Below, piece after piece: positions 7,088 through 13,305 of a stretch of 56,170 nucleotides of DNA. The stretch spans positions 1-56,170 of IMG/VR virus record IMGVR_UViG_3300027028_000035; one strand, given 5' to 3'. Positions within the stretch are counted from its first letter, which is position 1. Each line of letters opens with the position of its first letter. The notes beneath the pieces are model-generated. The model did no database searches, was not told the origin of the DNA, and was given only the letters and a program-made list of their open reading frames with translations. This DNA comes from a virus. Position numbers and translations under genes: made by a program.

Positions 7088-7129
7088 ATATTAACATGAC
7101 CTGTAAATCGAGTCAACAATTTTTGTTGA
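7088..7129 (-). promoter_or_regulatory. Promoter with palindromic operator for XRE/ImmA operon
   Basis: TTGACT (7111-7116), a 17-bp spacer and TAATAT (7088-7093) on the minus strand. A perfect palindrome TCAACAATTTTTGTTGA (7113-7129) covers the -35 box. TTGTTTACAA near 7072 may be a secondary half-site pair. Confidence 0.8.
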
Positions 7130-7208
7130 TTAATTTCTAAACTTCTGTTTTCTAAACAGGTATCAGAATTATTAGAGCTATTTATTGGTACATAGAAAAA
7201 TATTTAAT

Positions 7209-7259
7209 AAAAAAAAGAGGCATAGCAGAATGAAAACCTGCCGCGCCTCTTTTTTTTTA
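7209..7259 (-). terminator. Terminator of the MazF-like operon
   Basis: AGAGGC pairs with GCCTCT and the inner GCAG with CTGC, with A7 and T9 flanks, so it works in both directions. It ends the operon 8583-7296. Confidence 0.9.
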
Positions 7260-7295
7260 TTTAATTTTACTTTTCAAAGTAAGTCCTAACTGCCT

Positions 7296-7751
7296 CTAAT
7301 CTTTATTTTTCTTGTCTATTTTTGTTAATTCTTCAACTAAGTTAAGAATTAGTTGACTACTTTCAAATAACGAATCTATCGATTCGCTCAGCTTATCATT
7401 GCTACCCTTCTCATCTTTTACATCTCTGATCCAATCAATTAACCCGTTTACTCCATCCATAAGAGCATGCATAGCATTACTGTACCTATTATAAAGTTCA
7501 TTTTCTTCATCAGTAATACTACCAGAAACCTCTACCATTTCAACAAATTCTGTGGCATTCGCCAACAGTGGAGTTGTTGCATTTTGCATAATGTGTTTTA
7601 TCTTGCTCAATAAATCGCTTAAATCTGGCTCGGTATCAGACACGGTTATAGTTTGAAGAGTTTCAATGATGCTAGACAAAGAAACGGCAGCTTCAGGTAA
7701 GTACGTTAAAAGCGAATTGGTTAGTAAGTCTACAAGCTGCGAACGTTCCAT
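7296..7751 (-). CDS. Acidic helical protein, third gene of the MazF-like operon
   Basis: A 151-aa, strongly acidic and mostly helical protein with no transmembrane segment or catalytic motif. It starts 3 bp after the zinc-ribbon toxin-like gene stops, so it is probably translationally coupled. I do not recognise a family. Given the context it might be an antitoxin, chaperone or regulator of the toxin. Its acidity would suit binding to a basic partner, but this is inference. Confidence 0.6.
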   Translation of the reverse strand: MERSQLVDLLTNSLLTYLPEAAVSLSSIIETLQTITVSDTEPDLSDLLSKIKHIMQNATTPLLANATEFVEMVEVSGSITDEENELYNRYSNAMHALMDGVNGLIDWIRDVKDEKGSNDKLSESIDSLFESSQLILNLVEELTKIDKKNKD

Positions 7752-7754
7752 ACG

Positions 7755-8306
7755 CTAAACCCCCTCCCCACAATGAGGACAATAATTGTACAGAAGATCG
7801 AAGGACTTTTTGCAGTTCTTACACTTCCTTCTATGTATACTATTACAATTTGAACATTTGATAGCATTGGGTCTTACTGGATATGCACATCTTTCACATG
7901 CATCCAGACCAAATGAATGAATAAGAGCCTCTTTAATACCATGCATAACCTGTCTATTAGTTACCTCGCCAACCTTTAGTTTAAGTCTTGATTTACTAAT
8001 CGCCCGAGATTGATTACACAGCAAAACACCATCTTCATGAACAAAACTATGACCATCTCTCTTCAAATCAGCTATGTTGGAAGCAATGACGCTGTAATCA
8101 CTCTTTTTATATGATATATTAAACGGACCGGCTTTAGCTTTTTCATCACTTGTTGACATAGGTACTGCAAGAACTACTGTGCTAGTGACATTCATGAGAT
8201 TGTTTGAAATGATCAAGACCGGACGAAAACCGTTTTGTTCCGATCCTTTCCCCGGTCTTAAATCACTCCAGTATATATCTCCTCTTTTGGGTACGTCATT
8301 ACTCAT
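7755..8306 (-). CDS. MazF/PemK-like endoribonuclease fused to two zinc ribbons
   Basis: A 183-aa protein. Residues 7-130 have the PemK/MazF fold signature: KRGDIYWSDLRPGKGSEQNG, FRPVLIISNN, VVLAVPMSTSD, and LCNQSRAISKSRL with a C-terminal helix (GIKEALIHSFG). MazF toxins cleave mRNA. Residues 137-179 hold four CxxC-type pairs (Cys137/140, 151/154, 162/165, 176/179), enough for two zinc ribbons; canonical MazF is about 110-120 aa and lacks them. The gene overlaps the upstream 94-aa gene by 8 bp, typical of toxin-antitoxin pairs. The zinc ribbons may recruit the ribosome, RNA or a partner. Confidence 0.85.
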   Translation of the reverse strand: MSNDVPKRGDIYWSDLRPGKGSEQNGFRPVLIISNNLMNVTSTVVLAVPMSTSDEKAKAGPFNISYKKSDYSVIASNIADLKRDGHSFVHEDGVLLCNQSRAISKSRLKLKVGEVTNRQVMHGIKEALIHSFGLDACERCAYPVRPNAIKCSNCNSIHRRKCKNCKKSFDLLYNYCPHCGEGV

Positions 8307-8583
8307 TATGTGAACTCAACTCCGAAAGTAGTTTATCCGCTTCAGCCGAAACTGCTCTCATATTCTCAGCGTAAGCAAAATCATCTTCTCCGTTTTCTAT
8401 ATAACTTTGCTGAAGAAGCTTTAAAAATTCCCGATCTTTCTGAATCTCAGCATGTCGCTCTCTGAAAGAGTTTACTAATTTTGCAGTTGCCATAGAAATA
8501 GCAATTGAAGTTGCAGATAGCTTTAAAAACATATCAGTATCTTTCTGTACTAAACTAGCCATATAACTCATCCTCCCATACAT
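8299..8583 (-). CDS. Candidate antitoxin, first gene of the MazF-like operon
   Basis: Up to 94 aa. Two starts are credible: the ATG at 8583 behind GGAGGTG, and an ATG eight codons-from-first-in (MASLVQK) behind GGGAGG. The N-terminal region is mildly hydrophobic and Ala/Thr-rich, and the rest is charged and helical, ending in an acidic tail (EADKLLSELSSHNE). There is no MazE/AbrB or RHH signature. Position and the 8-bp overlap with the MazF-like gene make it the antitoxin candidate. Confidence 0.55.
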   Translation of the reverse strand: MYGRMSYMASLVQKDTDMFLKLSATSIAISMATAKLVNSFRERHAEIQKDREFLKLLQQSYIENGEDDFAYAENMRAVSAEADKLLSELSSHNE

Positions 8584-8654
8584 CTATTTTCACCTCCATT
8601 TACCCAGTTGTCAATATCCTATGCATCCAGTTATCAAATATTTCCAAAAAGGTG

Positions 8655-8700
8655 AAATTAAATACCTCGATATCAGTTAACTGTTCGAGGTATTTAATTT
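8655..8700. terminator. Terminator at the end of the late operon
   Basis: AAATTAAATACCTCG (8655-8669) is perfectly inverted at 8686-8700. Flanking A/T runs let it act in both directions. It separates the lysis genes from the accessory region. Confidence 0.85.
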
Positions 8701-8729
8701 TTTACGATCAGTCACCTAAGCACATTGTT

Positions 8730-9599
8730 TTATTGAATTTTGATACCATTCTCCTTACGATAGTTAATCAAAAGTTGACGCCAAAAGTCATAGCTTCCTG
8801 TCTCATCAGCAATGTAAGGCTTATAGAAATCGTAAGCAGACTTTGCCCAGCTTGGGCAAGTCATGCTTTCTTTGGCCTTCTGAGCTGCTATCCACTTGGC
8901 CTGAGATTCGACAGTAGCCTTCAGTTCGTCCATCTGTTTCTTTTCTTCTAATGTCATCGGATCTCCATCCCCTTCCTTAATTCGCTTTAGTTCAGATTTG
9001 ATGGCTGGAATAAATCCACGCTCAGCACCAGATCTTGTATTCCCGTCACCAAAGAAATTAGTTCCTGGACAAGTCTTGCTGGACTCACCTTGTTCATAGT
9101 CACCTAACCATCCTCCAGATGACGTATACCAGGCGTGATACACGATATGTGATGTATCGATAGGTATGTTTATCTTGAGCGCGAGACAGGCGTATAGGTG
9201 GATTGCAGATTGTTTCTGTGCAGTATTCATCGTATCTCCGCCTTGATCAAAATTGCCTATAATCTCTATGCACAAAGCACCTGTATTGGCTCCCTTAATT
9301 CCAGCAGGCGTTTTATTGAGGTCCCGATCTAAACTGATGGCGATACGTCCATCCTCAAGTACAGTTATGTTTTGTCCTGTACCGGACCATCCCTGAGATA
9401 AATGGAACGTCCTCATTCCCTCAAGACATTTCCAGACATCTTGTTTTGCTATTCCATTGACCACCTGACGAGTAGTATAGTTGGGTGCAGCCGTATGATG
9501 GACCTGGAGCTTGTCTATCTTTCTGGTTATGGTCTGTTTGTCGAGCCACCCTTTAAATTCGGATGGCTCCAGAAGCAAGAAATTCCCTCTTGAGATCAT
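8730..9599 (-). CDS. Endolysin, N-acetylmuramoyl-L-alanine amidase
   Basis: A 289-aa Amidase_2 (PGRP-type) enzyme that cuts the MurNAc-L-Ala bond of peptidoglycan. Zinc-site residues are visible: His34/His35 (QVHHTAAPN), His155 (VYHAWY) and Cys177 (TCPGTNFFG). A linker at about 215-240 leads to a C-terminal segment (SWAKSAYDFYKPYIADETGS, residues about 250-289) resembling a cell-wall-binding repeat. It overlaps the holin gene by 4 bp, forming a standard holin-endolysin cassette. No signal peptide, so it depends on the holin. ATG start overlaps the holin stop. Confidence 0.95.
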   Translation of the reverse strand: MISRGNFLLLEPSEFKGWLDKQTITRKIDKLQVHHTAAPNYTTRQVVNGIAKQDVWKCLEGMRTFHLSQGWSGTGQNITVLEDGRIAISLDRDLNKTPAGIKGANTGALCIEIIGNFDQGGDTMNTAQKQSAIHLYACLALKINIPIDTSHIVYHAWYTSSGGWLGDYEQGESSKTCPGTNFFGDGNTRSGAERGFIPAIKSELKRIKEGDGDPMTLEEKKQMDELKATVESQAKWIAAQKAKESMTCPSWAKSAYDFYKPYIADETGSYDFWRQLLINYRKENGIKIQ

Positions 9600-9865
9600 G
9601 CCTGTTCAGTTCCTTTCCTCGCTTGCTTAATCACCTGGTTACCGAACACCGCAAATGCTCCAACCAATATTCCCTGGATAAGCGATTCAGGAGACCAGCC
9701 AAGTGTCCAACTGGTAATAACAATAGCGAATGCAGTCACGATGAAAACAATGGTCCAGTCCGGAATCTTCGGGATACGCTTTATGCCAATACCAAGGACC
9801 CAGCATGCAGCCAATACAATAAATAACTTAGGATCAATAAGTGAAAATACAGTACTCCAGTCCAT
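9596..9865 (-). CDS. Phage holin (Phage_holin_5-like)
   Basis: An 89-aa protein with three hydrophobic spans: LFIVLAACWVLGIGI, WTIVFIVTAFAIVITSW and ILVGAFAVFGNQVI. The arrangement IDPKLFIV, RIPKIPDW, then a C-terminal GILVGAFAVFGNQVIKQ matches holins of Bacillus and Clostridium phages. It would form the membrane lesion that releases the endolysin. It overlaps the amidase by 4 bp and follows the small membrane protein at 9869-10159. Confidence 0.85.
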   Translation of the reverse strand: MDWSTVFSLIDPKLFIVLAACWVLGIGIKRIPKIPDWTIVFIVTAFAIVITSWTLGWSPESLIQGILVGAFAVFGNQVIKQARKGTEQA

Positions 9866-9868
9866 ATC

Positions 9869-10159
9869 CTATACGCCTCCAATATCTTCTTTTCGGTCAA
9901 TCCGCTTATGGGCCTGCTTGGCCGACTCTTCGACCCTCGTCACCCGCTCTGAAAGGGCATCTACACGCTGTGCCTGCACTCTCTGTTCTAATCGAATATC
10001 GTCCACGCCACGTTTTATGTAATCCACGTCTGCGCGTTGTAGAGCATCCGCCCCGGCCTCTTGGATAATATCTTGTCTGTATGACCTTGATCGGCCCGCC
10101 CATCCTAAAATGAGTCCGCTGAGCGTTCCTAAAATACCCAGGATTGCTATCCAATCCAT
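9869..10159 (-). CDS. Small membrane/coiled-coil lysis-associated protein
   Basis: A 96-aa protein. One N-terminal membrane span (WIAILGILGTLSGLILGW) is followed by a long amphipathic coiled coil of charged heptads. The layout resembles XhlA-type or spanin-like accessory proteins found beside holins. It sits 3 bp upstream of the holin gene and would be its partner or regulator. Exact family not certain. Confidence 0.65.
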   Translation of the reverse strand: MDWIAILGILGTLSGLILGWAGRSRSYRQDIIQEAGADALQRADVDYIKRGVDDIRLEQRVQAQRVDALSERVTRVEESAKQAHKRIDRKEDIGGV

Positions 10160-10294
10160 TTCTACTCCCCCTACAAATTCGACTGCCTAGACGCAAATAG
10201 CCCCTCAACTCAAGGCTCATTAAAATATTTAAAAAGGAAAATCTTCCCTCCGTGTAGAATTCCGTAACACACATAATCTAAGGAGGTTCATTCT

Positions 10295-10846
10295 TTGCTT
10301 GCATATCACATAGATCGTTACAACAGGCTTAAAGAAAACGAAGTTATCAATTTGATGAGTGATATTAATATCGAGCCCAGAGTTCTAAAAGAAATAATGG
10401 ACGAACGTTACCCTGATGGTTTATCGTTTCATGGAAATACATACTACGCCCGACAACCTCAAACAAGAGAAGAAATACAAGATGTCTTTACAGAAAATAT
10501 CTTTGAGTATGAACGAAGGTTGAATTATGCTCACATGCCTTCAAGGTTTCAATCATTCTTCGCCTCGGAAACAATGAAAGAACTTAGATTTTGGTTTAAG
10601 AAGCTAGGAAATCAAGAATCGTTTGCTGTATGGGAAGTTGAATTCGAACACTCCGATTTCGTTAAACTCGATGCTTCTTGGCTTGGAACTGATATGGATA
10701 AACCTTCGTTTTTAACTTCTGCTTATTATGCCGAGAACTATTGGACTGGAAAATCTTCCGATCATCCTCAATACGAGTTATTAATAAAGTCTCCGATCAG
10801 AGTTGTAAAAAGAGTTCCCTACTCAGAACTAATAGTGGGTGAGTGA
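10295..10846 (+). CDS. DUF2441-like moron protein
   Basis: A 183-aa protein on the strand opposite the late operon. TTG start with a perfect AAGGAGG. The pattern YHIDRYNRL, ERYPDGLSFHGNTYY, then YERRLNYAHMPSRFQSFFAS matches my recollection of the DUF2441 family. The HIDR, HG-YY and PSR-S-FA elements also recall ADP-ribosyltransferase folds, but catalysis is unproven. Its 3' end overlaps the convergent gene at 10819 by 28 bp. Opposite strand and isolated position mark it as a moron expressed in the lysogen. Confidence 0.65.
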   Translation: MLAYHIDRYNRLKENEVINLMSDINIEPRVLKEIMDERYPDGLSFHGNTYYARQPQTREEIQDVFTENIFEYERRLNYAHMPSRFQSFFASETMKELRFWFKKLGNQESFAVWEVEFEHSDFVKLDASWLGTDMDKPSFLTSAYYAENYWTGKSSDHPQYELLIKSPIRVVKRVPYSELIVGE

Positions 10847-11052
10847 AAAGAAGTTTCATGACGGTGGGTAATTCCTGTCTCAGGGACATCTCCTATAGCG
10901 CATCGATATACTCCATGGTCATATGATCTGTCTTTCTTCGTAATAGAAACGTTTAACGTATAATCTGAATTAGGGAAGAGGTGGTCAAAGATTTTCTCTG
11001 CCGCCTCTTTGACTTTCTCCATGTTTTTTATTGATTTCTGTTCTTCTGTCAT
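10819..11052 (-). CDS. Small conserved-looking protein, unknown
   Basis: A 77-aa protein starting at MTEEQKSIKN, chosen because GGGAGG lies eight bases upstream; the ORF opens ten codons earlier across a palindrome (11072-11089). It has an N-terminal helix (EKVKEAAEKIFDHLFP), then beta segments ending GITHRHETSFHSP. No family recognised. The palindrome 20 bp upstream of its start may regulate it. Confidence 0.55.
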   Translation of the reverse strand: MTEEQKSIKNMEKVKEAAEKIFDHLFPNSDYTLNVSITKKDRSYDHGVYRCAIGDVPETGITHRHETSFHSPTISSE

Positions 11053-11071
11053 TAAAAAAACCTCCCTTTGA

Positions 11072-11089
11072 TCAGGAAACATTTCCTGA
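11072..11089. promoter_or_regulatory. Palindrome TCAGGAAA-CA-TTTCCTGA (site 1)
   Basis: Eight-bp perfect arms with a 2-bp centre, 20 bp upstream of the start at 11052. The same 18-bp palindrome with a different centre occurs at 40949-40966; related cores lie at 33837 and 45719. Confidence 0.6.
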
Positions 11090-11090
11090 C

Positions 11091-11294
11091 CTAATCAATA
11101 ACTTCTTGTTTATCTTTTTGTTCTTGAATCTCAACTGCTGCCAGTGCATTCCCGATCTCTAAATCTAAAGCTGTCAGAATCTCTTTTTGATTAAGTGGAT
11201 GTGAACTAAGAACAGTAGTAATCACCTGTGCCAATTCTTCAACTGGTTTATTCAGATCCAGTTCAACTTGGAGTGTATGTGTCATCTTTGCCAA
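11091..11294 (-). CDS. Small acidic protein, unknown
   Basis: A 67-aa protein. TTG start behind GGAGGAAAGG. A Thr/Leu-rich beta segment (THTLQVELDLN) is followed by helices with an acidic tail. It may form an operon with the 77-aa gene 38 bp downstream. No family recognised. Confidence 0.5.
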   Translation of the reverse strand: MAKMTHTLQVELDLNKPVEELAQVITTVLSSHPLNQKEILTALDLEIGNALAAVEIQEQKDKQEVID

Positions 11295-11316
11295 GACCTT
11301 TCCTCCTCTCTATACG

Positions 11317-11351
11317 AAAAAAAGCCCCTTCCAATTAAGGAATAGGGCTTT
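11317..11351 (-). terminator. Terminator (leftward)
   Basis: AAAGCCC (11321-11327) pairs with GGGCTTT (11345-11351), with inner TTCC/GGAA; on the minus strand it ends in a T-rich run. The only minus-strand gene upstream is the DUF6338-like gene (stop 11861), so its transcript would run antisense across the three peptide genes. Confidence 0.7.
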
Positions 11352-11462
11352 CTATAGATTCATCTTATTTTATTATTAGTGCTTATACACTACGAAAAAG
11401 AGGAGTCTTGGTCTCGCTGTCGAATTATGGAATGTCACATTTAAATAAAGGAGGGAAACGAC

Positions 11463-11597
11463 ATGTCTAAAAACGAGAAAAATCCTGAAATTCTAAACGA
11501 GTCTGTGAATAAAATTTCTGCAAGATTATCTCCTCCGGCTATCAACAAATCCGATAGTAGTAAAACCAGCAACAGTCAGCAAGGAGATAAAAAATGA
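11463..11597 (+). CDS. Tandem peptide A (44 aa)
   Basis: ATG five bases after AAAGGAGG. The peptide is polar and probably disordered, rich in Asn, Ser and Lys, without Cys or a signal peptide. It contains VNKISARLSPPAINK, a divergent version of the VNKPSARITP motif of the next two peptides. Its TGA overlaps the ATG of peptide B (ATGA), so the two are translationally coupled. Too short for routine gene calling. Family unknown to me. Confidence 0.7.
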   Translation: MSKNEKNPEILNESVNKISARLSPPAINKSDSSKTSNSQQGDKK

Positions 11598-11710
11598 GTA
11601 AAAATAACCAATCCGAAGGTAAGACTCAAAAAAACGAGTCGAGTAAGCAAACGTATTCGGTTAATAAACCAAGCGCTAGAATCACTCCTGCTCCTCCAAA
11701 AAAGGACTAG
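11594..11710 (+). CDS. Tandem peptide B (38 aa)
   Basis: ATG preceded by AAGGAG. The peptide ends SVNKPSARITPAPPKKD. Compared with peptide C, the shared KPSARITP block uses different synonymous codons at most positions (AAA/AAG, GCT/GCC, AGA/CGT, ATC/ATT). That is the expected signature of protein-level selection rather than recent DNA duplication. No Cys, no hydrophobic segment, strongly basic C-terminus. Function unknown. Confidence 0.8.
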   Translation: MSKNNQSEGKTQKNESSKQTYSVNKPSARITPAPPKKD

Positions 11711-11778
11711 TCGGTTGTTCTTTGTTAATTTCGACGAAAACCCAAACCCTCAATATCGAAAATCAGAAGGAGAAACAT

Positions 11779-11889
11779 ATGAGCCAGAACAAAGAAGCAA
11801 AGAGTACCCCTGTGATCCCTGTTAGAGAAACGAGATCAGTGGACAAGCCAAGCGCCCGTATTACTCCGAATCAACCGAAGAAGAAATAG
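11779..11889 (+). CDS. Tandem peptide C (36 aa)
   Basis: ATG preceded by AGAAGGAG. The peptide ends SVDKPSARITPNQPKKK, matching peptide B. Its last 29 bp overlap the end of the convergent DUF6338-like gene. Basic and disordered. I infer a small family of paralogous phage peptides that act by binding a host or phage protein through the C-terminal motif; no direct evidence. Confidence 0.8.
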   Translation: MSQNKEAKSTPVIPVRETRSVDKPSARITPNQPKKK

Positions 11890-12571
11890 GTTCTTCAGTC
11901 TCTTGTTGAGCATTTTTTATTTCTTTTGGATCAAATATTTTGATATATGTACCTGTCTTTGTATCATATAATATCTGATCAACTTTAATATTGTGCTCTT
12001 TGACCAAATCTGTGAAAAATTGAATCTCGTTTAAATTTAGATAGCGTTCCGGCTCAAATGTTCGGGACGCTTTATCAATGCAACCAACTACTGGTTCTGT
12101 ACTACCATTTATTTTACCGATCTCAACAACTTGTGAATCGTTCTTAAGGAAAATTTCATCCCACACAGAAGGATTTATAGAGAAGGCTGCTACATTTCTT
12201 TTTTCGCGTACTTTGTTAATGAATTTAATATATTTATCATACAATTTCACCGCCCATATCCAACTCATTACGAAGCTAACCACTACACTCAAAATCATGA
12301 AAACAACAAGGAAAAGAACGTTGTCAGATTTGGAACTGAGATCCTTTAATGACCAAACAATTTCCGCACCACTAAAGTAACGAGAAACATAAATTCCTCC
12401 GTTATATAGAAGTAGCGTAACGAACGAAGTTGGTAACCACAATAAAGCAGCGATAGCAGCAAATTCACCAGCTGTATGTTTCACTACCGGGTTGACTCCA
12501 AATGACTGAATCCAGAAATACATTAAGAATCCAGGCAATATAAAAACGACTGTACCAATAAAATTCTCCAT
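11861..12571 (-). CDS. DUF6338-like membrane protein
   Basis: A 236-aa protein starting MENFIGTVV; AGGGGG lies six bases upstream, so I prefer it to the ORF start 16 codons earlier. Hydrophobic spans: FIGTVVFILPGFLMYFWI, a second at about 40-60, and a third at about 85-110. The soluble C-terminal domain (about 120-236) has WDEIFLKNDSQVVEIGKIN and a degenerate acidic tail. The ILPGF start followed by three spans and a soluble domain resembles DUF6338. Convergent with the peptide genes; function unknown. Confidence 0.6.
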   Translation of the reverse strand: MENFIGTVVFILPGFLMYFWIQSFGVNPVVKHTAGEFAAIAALLWLPTSFVTLLLYNGGIYVSRYFSGAEIVWSLKDLSSKSDNVLFLVVFMILSVVVSFVMSWIWAVKLYDKYIKFINKVREKRNVAAFSINPSVWDEIFLKNDSQVVEIGKINGSTEPVVGCIDKASRTFEPERYLNLNEIQFFTDLVKEHNIKVDQILYDTKTGTYIKIFDPKEIKNAQQETEEPISSSVDSE

Positions 12572-12661
12572 TCTTATCCCCCTACATATTATCATCTTAT
12601 TCTTCCGTAACTTTACCATTGTTTTGTTATATTTTCACTACGGTATTTCAATGGATACAAG

Positions 12662-12685
12662 AAAAAAGCCTGCTTATATACAGGC
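12662..12685 (-). terminator. Terminator after the secreted moron
   Basis: On the minus strand GCCTG-loop-CAGGC is followed by T6. It lies 23 bp beyond the stop at 12708. Confidence 0.85.
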
Positions 12686-12707
12686 CCCTCAGGTAAATTC
12701 TCTTATT

Positions 12708-13265
12708 CTATTTAGCAGTAAGTAATGCTTCATCAATTAGTGCAAGTTCGGATTTCGCATCGTCTACAAGCTTTTGATAATCATCCACTTTTTGTTTTGC
12801 TAGTGCAGCCACATCCTCTTGGCCTGTCGCTTTAACGGCTTCATACTCCTTGGTTACCTTTTCCAAACCTTCAACCAAAGGAGGCAGGATTTCTGACACG
12901 TACCCTTTTTTCATCGATTCCAGATACGCTTTTGATTTCCCACTAACTGAATTATTGCCTGTCGAAGGGATCGTAGAAGTAGATCCCTCATTAGAGGTTG
13001 AATCACCAGAGGTGATTATTATTGTCTTTCCAGTCACTTCTACATCAGCTCCTAACGCTTCAGAAAGGGCGCGAGCAGGAACGTTAGCTCGTGAGTCTAT
13101 TACAGCGCCCTTGTCAGAAAGATTTTTACCATTGACAACGATTGAATATTCGCCAGTTACCTTTTTCCCGACCATACTTTTCACTGAATCAGCAAAAGCA
13201 CCTGCTGTTGTCGAAAAAACAATACCAATTATAATACCGCCAGCAATGTATGCAATTTTTTTCAT
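12708..13265 (-). CDS. Secreted protein with copper-amine-oxidase-N-like domain
   Basis: A 185-aa protein from MKKIAYIAGG (GGAGG eight bases upstream). Signal peptide to about residue 25 (GIIIGIVFSTTAGAFA). Residues 35-90 carry the IVVNGKNL, then SRANVPARALSEALGADVEV, and GKTIIIT, the stalk/anchor repeat usually annotated as copper amine oxidase N-terminal, abundant in Paenibacillus. It has a Ser/Thr linker and a C-terminal coiled coil. The domain carries no oxidase chemistry. Placed after the tail genes, it may decorate the lysogen surface or act at lysis. Confidence 0.75.
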   Translation of the reverse strand: MKKIAYIAGGIIIGIVFSTTAGAFADSVKSMVGKKVTGEYSIVVNGKNLSDKGAVIDSRANVPARALSEALGADVEVTGKTIIITSGDSTSNEGSTSTIPSTGNNSVSGKSKAYLESMKKGYVSEILPPLVEGLEKVTKEYEAVKATGQEDVAALAKQKVDDYQKLVDDAKSELALIDEALLTAK

Positions 13266-13305
13266 TTCAAAACCTCCGCAATGGTTCTTTTTTCCTATAA
13301 TACCA

